This document shows, piece by piece, positions 12,045 to 14,672 of a stretch of 14,672 nt of DNA. The notes under the pieces are model-generated. The model saw nothing but the letters and a program-made list of their open reading frames with translations. It was not told the origin of the DNA and made no database searches. Both the position numbers and the translations under genes were made by a program. Where the stretch lies: the NCBI GenBank assembly GCA_002440845.1, contig DJVL01000004.1, positions 1 to 14,672 on the forward strand, in the 5' to 3' direction. Source of the stretch: Patescibacteria group bacterium UBA6257 (lineage in GTDB: Bacteria > Patescibacteriota > Minisyncoccia > UBA6257). Each line of letters starts with the position of its first letter. Positions within the stretch are counted from its first letter, which is position 1.

Positions 12045-14552
12045 ATGGAAGACAAGATTATTATTAAAGGAGCCCGGACGCACAATTTAAAAAATATCAG
12101 CTTGGAGATTCCCAAAAATAAATTTATTATTTTTACCGGCGTTTCTGGCAGCGGCAAATCGTCGCTGGCTTTTGACACTATTTTTGCCGAAGGCCAAAGA
12201 AGGTATTTAGAATCGCTCTCGCCTTATATCAGGCAATTTTTAGGGCAAAAAGACCGTCCAGATGTTGATGAAATTATTGGCCTTTCGCCAGCTATTGCTA
12301 TTGACCAAAGAGCTTTGTCTCATAACCCAAGATCAACAGTTGGCACACTGACGGAAATTTATGATTACCTTAGAGTGCTTTACGCTCGGATGGGAGTAAT
12401 TCATTGCCCTTTCTGCAATTCTAAAATTAAAAAATTAAGCTTAGATGAAATTGTAGATATTATTATTGAAAACGCAGAAGGGTTAAAAAAAGAATTTGTT
12501 TCTATTCTTTCCCCTGTAGTTCAAGGTAGAAAGGGAGAGTATTATCAATTGCTTTATGATTTATTGCAAGACGGCTTTGGCGAAGTAAGAATTGACGGCA
12601 AAAAATATTCTCTTCATGAGAGGATTAATTTATCAAGATATAAAAATCACACCATTGAAGTTCTAATTGATAAGGTGATGATTAATGATAAAATCCGGTT
12701 AACAGAGGCAGTGGAAACTGCTTTAAATTACAGCAAAGGTTTGGTTATTGCTATTTTAGAAGAAGAAAAAAAGGCAGAGATCGCTTTAAGCAGTAAATGG
12801 ACTTGCCCTAAAGACAATTTTGCTTTTCCAGAAGTTGAGCCAAGGCTTTTTTCTTTTAACAGCCCTTATGGCGCCTGTCCAGAATGTCATGGTTTAGGTA
12901 AAGTGGATTTATTTTTACAAACTCCTTGCCCTCTTTGTCAAGGGAAAAGGTTAAAAAGCGAGTCTTTGGCGGTTACTTTAAATGGGAAAAATATTGCCGA
13001 AGTAACTAATTTTACCATTGATCAAGCTTATAATTTTTTTAAAAAATATGAAGAAAATTTAAGCAAAAGAGAAAAAATTATTGCCGAGAACGTCTTAAAA
13101 GAAATTGTTGAACGTTTAGATTTTCTTTTAGAAGTAGGGCTTGATTATCTTTCTTTGGACCGGGAGGCAGAAACTTTATCTGGCGGCGAGGCCCAAAGGA
13201 TTAGATTAGCTTCTCAAATCGGAGCCAAGCTTTCTTCCACTTTGTATGTTTTGGACGAACCGACAATAGGTTTGCACGAAAGGGATACGGAAAAATTGTT
13301 GAAAACTTTAATAGCTTTAAAAGAACAAAAAAATACCATTATTGTGGTGGAGCACGATGAAAGGACAATAAAAGAATCAGATTTTCTTGTTGATTTAGGT
13401 CCGGGTTCGGGAAAAAATGGAGGAGCAGTTACGGCGATAGGGGAAACGAAAAAGCTCTTGGAAAATTCTTCGGTTAATAAGAATTCTTTGACCCTGAGTT
13501 ATCTCACAGGAGAAAAAAGAATCCTCGTTCCTCTTCTTCGGAGAAAAAAAACAACGGAGAAACTTCAAATTATTGGCGCGCGAGCTAATAATTTAAAGAA
13601 TTTAAAAGTAGAAATCCCTTTAAGGAAATTTGTTTGCCTTACCGGCGTTTCTGGCAGCGGCAAATCTTCTTTAATCTATGAAGTTTTGTATAAGAATCTG
13701 GTAAGAATTATAAATCGGATTAATAAGCCTTTGGATAATGTAAGTAAAATTTTAGGGGCTGAATATTTGGATAAAGTGGTAATGGTAGACCAATCGCCAA
13801 TAGGCCGGACTCCTAGGTCTAATCCAGCCACTTATACTGATATTTTCAACCCGATAAGAGATTTTTTTTCTTTGCTTGAAGAAAGCCGGGTTAGAGGCTA
13901 TTCTGCTTCCCGTTTTTCTTTTAATGTCGCAGGAGGCAGATGTGAGGCTTGCCAAGGAGCTGGTTATAATTTGATTGAGATGCATTTTTTACCGCCGGTT
14001 TTAGTGGAGTGCGAAGTTTGCCATGGAAAAAGATACAATCGGGAAACCTTGCAGGTGGAATACAAAAAGAAAAATATCAGTGAAATTTTAGAAATGACGG
14101 TTGATGAAGCTTTGAATTTTTTTAAAGAAATTCCTCAAATCACCGACAAGCTTTTGTTGTTAAAAGAAGTTGGCTTGGGCTATATTCAATTAGGCCAGAG
14201 CGCGACAACTTTATCTGGCGGCGAAGCCCAAAGGATTAAATTAGCCAGAGAATTAATTCATCCCTTAGGCAAAAGAGTTCTTTATCTTATGGACGAACCG
14301 ACAACCGGTCTTCACTATTATGACATTGAGATGCTATTAAAAGTTTTTAATCGTTTGGTAGATAAAGGTAATACCATTATTGTTATTGAACATAATATGC
14401 ATGTGATAAAATCAGCTGATTACGTGATTGATTTAGGCCCCGAAGGAGGAGAAAAAGGCGGGAAAATAATAGCCTGTGGTTCTCCTGAGGAAATAATAAG
14501 AGAGAAAAAATCTTATACCGGGCAATATTTGAAAAATTATTTAAATAAATAA
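12045..14552 (+). CDS. uvrA: Excinuclease ABC subunit A, compact form without the insertion domain
   Basis: UvrA is the dimeric ABC-type ATPase that finds bulky DNA lesions and loads UvrB. Two ATPase modules are complete: Walker A GVSGSGKS at residues 32-39 and 534-541, signatures LSGGEAQRI (378-386 and 723-731), Walker B LDEPTIGLH (403-411) and MDEPTTGLH (749-757). The UvrB-binding region (~125-245) is present. The C-terminal zinc finger CX2CX19CX2C (C633, C636, C656, C659) is intact. The protein is 835 residues against about 940: CHGLGK (281-286) is followed after eight residues by CPLCQGKRL (295-303), so the ~100-residue insertion domain is missing. The first zinc module has CPKD (254-257), with Asp where the second Cys is expected. 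AAGGG (12032-12036) overlaps the uvrB stop, suggesting coupled translation in an operon. Confidence 0.97.
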   Translation: MEDKIIIKGARTHNLKNISLEIPKNKFIIFTGVSGSGKSSLAFDTIFAEGQRRYLESLSPYIRQFLGQKDRPDVDEIIGLSPAIAIDQRALSHNPRSTVGTLTEIYDYLRVLYARMGVIHCPFCNSKIKKLSLDEIVDIIIENAEGLKKEFVSILSPVVQGRKGEYYQLLYDLLQDGFGEVRIDGKKYSLHERINLSRYKNHTIEVLIDKVMINDKIRLTEAVETALNYSKGLVIAILEEEKKAEIALSSKWTCPKDNFAFPEVEPRLFSFNSPYGACPECHGLGKVDLFLQTPCPLCQGKRLKSESLAVTLNGKNIAEVTNFTIDQAYNFFKKYEENLSKREKIIAENVLKEIVERLDFLLEVGLDYLSLDREAETLSGGEAQRIRLASQIGAKLSSTLYVLDEPTIGLHERDTEKLLKTLIALKEQKNTIIVVEHDERTIKESDFLVDLGPGSGKNGGAVTAIGETKKLLENSSVNKNSLTLSYLTGEKRILVPLLRRKKTTEKLQIIGARANNLKNLKVEIPLRKFVCLTGVSGSGKSSLIYEVLYKNLVRIINRINKPLDNVSKILGAEYLDKVVMVDQSPIGRTPRSNPATYTDIFNPIRDFFSLLEESRVRGYSASRFSFNVAGGRCEACQGAGYNLIEMHFLPPVLVECEVCHGKRYNRETLQVEYKKKNISEILEMTVDEALNFFKEIPQITDKLLLLKEVGLGYIQLGQSATTLSGGEAQRIKLARELIHPLGKRVLYLMDEPTTGLHYYDIEMLLKVFNRLVDKGNTIIVIEHNMHVIKSADYVIDLGPEGGEKGGKIIACGSPEEIIREKKSYTGQYLKNYLNK

Positions 14553-14571
14553 ATATCTTTTTAAATTGCAT

Positions 14572-14672
14572 ATGTCTCTTTTTGACCAAGCTAAAAAGCT
14601 CCCTTTAAATCCCGGCGTTTATTTATTTACTGATAAAAAAGGCGAGGTGCTTTATGTCGGCAGAGCCACTTC
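14572..14672 (+). CDS. uvrC: Excinuclease ABC subunit C (partial, 3' end outside window)
   Basis: The 33 visible residues start at ATG 14572, 19 bases after uvrA: MSLFDQAKKLPLNPGVYLF then DKKGEVLYVGRAT. This is the start of the GIY-YIG nuclease domain of UvrC, with GVYLF and LYVGRA in place of GIY...YIG, as in UvrC proteins. UvrC makes the 3' incision with this domain and the 5' incision with its C-terminal RNase H-like domain, which is not visible. No Shine-Dalgarno is seen. Position directly after uvrB-uvrA supports the call. Whether it keeps a UVR motif matters, since UvrB here has lost its own. Confidence 0.9.
   Translation, partial: MSLFDQAKKLPLNPGVYLFTDKKGEVLYVGRAT

Overview
The window (14,672 bases, AT-rich) looks like a chromosomal piece of a Candidate Phyla Radiation (Patescibacteria, probably Parcubacteria-like) genome. 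That placement is inference from three things: a compact UvrA without its insertion domain and a UvrB that stops before its C-terminal UVR domain; a surface protein made of Ig/PKD/DUF11-type domains with a C-terminal membrane anchor; and small lineage-specific secreted proteins. The genetic code appears standard, and most sigma-70-type promoters are easy to read (TTGACA, 16-17 bases, TATAAT-like).

Layout. 1-1470 is the 3' part of a cell-surface protein. 1501-2690 is a tRNA-rich stretch: tRNA-His(GTG) on minus, a heavily decayed HTH-family gene, tRNA-Arg(TCT), a decayed tRNA-Pro-like remnant and tRNA-Ala(CGC). 2691-3352 has no gene but holds a GC-rich hairpin, a promoter followed at once by a hairpin, and a 71-base segment present twice. 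Each copy carries two perfect parS-like palindromes (TGTTTCACGTGAAACA) and two further half-sites on a 12-base period, which is a candidate ParB-loading centromere. 3353-3754 (minus) is yraN.

3812-5540 is a small RiPP cassette: a strong promoter, a radical SAM/SPASM maturase, a 54-residue precursor with six cysteines in an acidic C-terminal half, and a terminator. A predicted gluzincin metallopeptidase (5528-6226, minus) converges on it. A 38-base direct repeat, which carries the -10 of both minus-strand genes, brackets the cassette plus the peptidase. The two RiPP genes have near-ideal Shine-Dalgarno sequences while the neighbouring housekeeping genes have weak or none, so the cassette may be acquired.

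6295-6997 is mainly a broken IS481-type transposase. 6998-9856 holds four uncharacterised proteins (one apparently cytoplasmic, one with an N-terminal membrane anchor, two with signal peptides), mostly each with its own promoter and terminator. The two signal-peptide genes share a near-identical promoter. 10043-14672 is the nucleotide excision repair cluster uvrB-uvrA-uvrC (uvrC cut by the window end), preceded by a leader with a terminator-like hairpin.

The most unusual parts are the RiPP cassette, whose precursor has Asp 3 or 4 residues after five of its six cysteines (suggesting Cys-Asp thioether ranthipeptide chemistry), and the duplicated parS array. Both are read from sequence alone and need homology searches or experiments to confirm.
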